Shown here: positions 62,625-64,000 of the stretch, one piece after another
How positions within the stretch are numbered: the stretch's first letter is position 1
Layout of the letters: each line of letters starts with the position of its first letter
NCBI RefSeq assembly: GCF_012223425.1
Contig: NZ_CP038799.1
Span: forward strand, 4,820,249-4,884,248
Direction of reading: 5' to 3'
DNA length: 64,000 nucleotides
Source of the DNA: Mycolicibacterium frederiksbergense
Lineage (GTDB): Bacteria > Actinomycetota > Actinomycetes > Mycobacteriales > Mycobacteriaceae
Program-made: the position numbers and the translations under genes
The notes under the pieces: generated by a model
Database searches by the model: none
What the model was told of the DNA's origin: nothing
The model's input: the letters and a program-made list of their open reading frames with translations, nothing else

Positions 62625-63377
62625 CTATTTGCGGCGCACGGTGCGCTGCACACCGCGCATCTTGGCATTGCCGGGCATCGGGCCCTTCGGCATGGCGGCC
62701 GGGCCGATCTTGGAACCCAGTGCGACCAGACGGGACTCCAGCGAATCCATCTGCTTGACGGTGATGTTGGCCGGCAGCTTGTTCAGGTGACGCTCCAGCT
62801 TGGCCAGCGGGATCTCGCCCTCGCCGTTGCCGACGACGATGTCATAGATCGGGACATCGCCGACCAGCCGGGCGGTGCGCTTCTTCTCCTGGGCCAGTAG
62901 CGGTTTCACACGGGAGGCCGCGCCTTCGCCGACGAGCAGCACCCCGGGGCGGCCGATCACCCGGTGCACCGCGTCGAAGTGCCCGGTCGCCGCGACTCCG
63001 GGCGTGACCCGCCACTTGCCGCGCAGGTTGTCCAGCGCCCAGGCCGCCGCGCCGGTCTGGCCCTCGGCCTTCTTGTACACCGACTTCTGCGCGCGACGGC
63101 CGAAGATGATGAACGCGACCAGTGCGCCGAGGATCACGCCGAGCGGGATCAGCATGTAGGTGGTGAAGCCACCGGCGACGATGCCCAACGCGACCGACGC
63201 CGCGACGATGACGACGAAAGCACCCACCATGTACGGCAGCAGGCGCTTGTCCTCTTTGCGCTGGATCTGGAATGCCTGCCAGAGCTGACTGCGCCGCTGC
63301 TTCGAGGCCGCCTTGCGGGCGGCCTTCGCCTCAGCCTTGGCGGCCTTGGTCTGGGCGGGGTTACGCGATTTCGCCAT
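62625..63377 (-). CDS. DUF4191 membrane protein (Rv2219-like)
   Basis: A 250-residue protein, the same length as Rv2219. The N-terminus is a Lys/Ala-rich helix (KAAKAEAKAARKAASKQRR), followed by two adjacent transmembrane helices at residues 50-95 (GAFVVIVAASVALGIVAGG, LIPLGVILGALVAFIIFG). The cytosolic domain has AAAWALDNLRGKWRVTPGVAATGHFDAVHRVIGRPGVLLVGEG. Function unknown. The ATG is four bases after the lipA stop, so it is the last gene of a lipA operon. Confidence 0.9.
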   Translation of the reverse strand: MAKSRNPAQTKAAKAEAKAARKAASKQRRSQLWQAFQIQRKEDKRLLPYMVGAFVVIVAASVALGIVAGGFTTYMLIPLGVILGALVAFIIFGRRAQKSVYKKAEGQTGAAAWALDNLRGKWRVTPGVAATGHFDAVHRVIGRPGVLLVGEGAASRVKPLLAQEKKRTARLVGDVPIYDIVVGNGEGEIPLAKLERHLNKLPANITVKQMDSLESRLVALGSKIGPAAMPKGPMPGNAKMRGVQRTVRRK

Positions 63378-63381
63378 TGGA

Positions 63382-64000
63382 TCAGGATACGGGTGGTGTG
63401 GCGGATGCCCGAACCCGTGCCGCCTGCTCGTAGAGCCGGCCGGCGCGGTAGGACGACCGGACCAGCGGACCGGCCAGCACGCCGGCGAATCCGACGCCCT
63501 CGGCGAACGCGGTGAAATCGACGAACTCGTCGGGATGCACCCACCGGTCCACCGGGTGGTGCCGCGGCGACGGGCGCAGGTACTGGGTGATGGTGACGAT
63601 GTCGCAGCCGGCCTCGTGCAGGTCGACCAGCGCGGTGCGCACCTCATCGGGGGTCTCGCCCATCCCCAGGATGAGGTTGCTCTTGGTGACCAGACCGAAG
63701 TCGCGGGCGGCGGTGATGACATCGAGGCTGCGCTGGTAGCGGAAGGCGGGCCGGATCCGCTTGAAGATGCGCGGCACCGTTTCGACGTTGTGCGCGAACA
63801 CCTCCGGACGCGACTCGAAGACCTCTTCGAGCAACGCGGGCACCCCGTTGAAGTCCGGGGCCAGCAACTCGACACCGGTGTTCGGGTTCAGGGCGTGGAT
63901 CTGGCGCACCGTCTCGGCGTAGAGCCAGGCGCCGCCGTCGGGCAGGTCGTCGCGGGCCACACCCGTGACCGTCGAGTAGCGCAGCCCCATGGCCTGCACG
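63382..64000 (-). CDS. lipA: Lipoyl synthase LipA (C-terminal part)
   Basis: The C-terminal 205 residues of lipoyl synthase, a radical-SAM enzyme that inserts two sulfurs into protein-bound octanoate. The parts present include DLPDGGAW, VELLAPDF, FAHNVETVPRIFKRIRPAFRYQRSLDV, KSNLILGMGETPDEV, DIVTITQYLRPSPRHHPV and the VASGPLVRSSY-type end (VLAGPLVRSSYRAGRLYEQ). The N-terminal iron-sulfur cysteines lie beyond the right edge. LipA supplies the cofactor of the pyruvate dehydrogenase complex whose E1 (aceE) is in this window. Confidence 0.96.
   Translation of the reverse strand, partial: VQAMGLRYSTVTGVARDDLPDGGAWLYAETVRQIHALNPNTGVELLAPDFNGVPALLEEVFESRPEVFAHNVETVPRIFKRIRPAFRYQRSLDVITAARDFGLVTKSNLILGMGETPDEVRTALVDLHEAGCDIVTITQYLRPSPRHHPVDRWVHPDEFVDFTAFAEGVGFAGVLAGPLVRSSYRAGRLYEQAARVRASATPPVS

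Overview
The window is a high-GC actinobacterial chromosome segment, clearly mycobacterial: FAS-II mycolate genes (fabD-acpM-kasA-kasB-accD6), the regulator MabR, mycothiol-linked mscR, AhpE, PtpA and the adenylylated glutamine synthetase GlnA1 with GlnE are all present. Gene order follows, in reverse orientation, the Mycobacterium tuberculosis interval Rv2260 to Rv2218 (known from memory of that genome, not computed). The many extra genes between the syntenic blocks suggest a fast-growing environmental species (Mycolicibacterium-like) rather than the tuberculosis complex.

Layout, left to right. 0-7.7 kb: end of a SHOCT protein, a GH5-like lipoprotein, an MBL hydrolase with mscR, a TPR-LuxR regulator, a SAM methyltransferase, a serine beta-lactamase-fold hydrolase and two small conserved proteins. 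7.7-12.4 kb: a glycerol-lipid group (lipid kinase, alkyl-DHAP-synthase-like flavoenzyme, divergent TetR regulator, GlpD). 12.5-22.1 kb: accD6, kasB, kasA, acpM, fabD, mabR and aceE, all on the minus strand. 22.2-26.7 kb: small lipoproteins and secreted proteins, DUF3052 protein, ahpE, tRNA-Val(UAC), a decayed SDR and a SOUL haem-binding protein. 26.7-34.5 kb: MpaB-like protein, cobD, SURF1, ptpA-ptkA, then a translationally coupled run cobC-like / NIF3 / zinc-ribbon coiled coil / RNase HI-phosphatase fusion.

34.5-43.8 kb is a mosaic of conserved and accessory genes: an XRE-cupin regulator divergent from a thioredoxin-reductase-like/methyltransferase fusion, a frameshifted DUF222-HNH gene, the RNase P RNA (rnpB), a CYTH-CHAD protein, an enoyl-CoA hydratase, panB and a frameshifted wax-ester synthase/DGAT. 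43.8-64 kb: the two CaeA-type proteases, a membrane protein, glnA2-glnE, a 1476-residue secreted propeller/Ig-repeat/thermolysin-family protein, a thioesterase, two DoxX proteins, glnA1, an RDD protein, a Tat-type amidohydrolase lipoprotein, a DUF4191 protein and the C-terminal part of lipA, which runs off the right edge.

Working together: mabR lies directly upstream of the FAS-II operon it is known to control, and a perfect palindrome sits at the fabD promoter with matching half-sites at mabR itself. GlnE modifies GlnA1 at Tyr406, which is present here, and a GlnR-like box precedes glnA1. Three genes (SDR, HNH, WS/DGAT) look broken; the last two by single-base shifts that could also be sequencing errors. 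No CRISPR array, rRNA, intact insertion sequence or prophage was seen.
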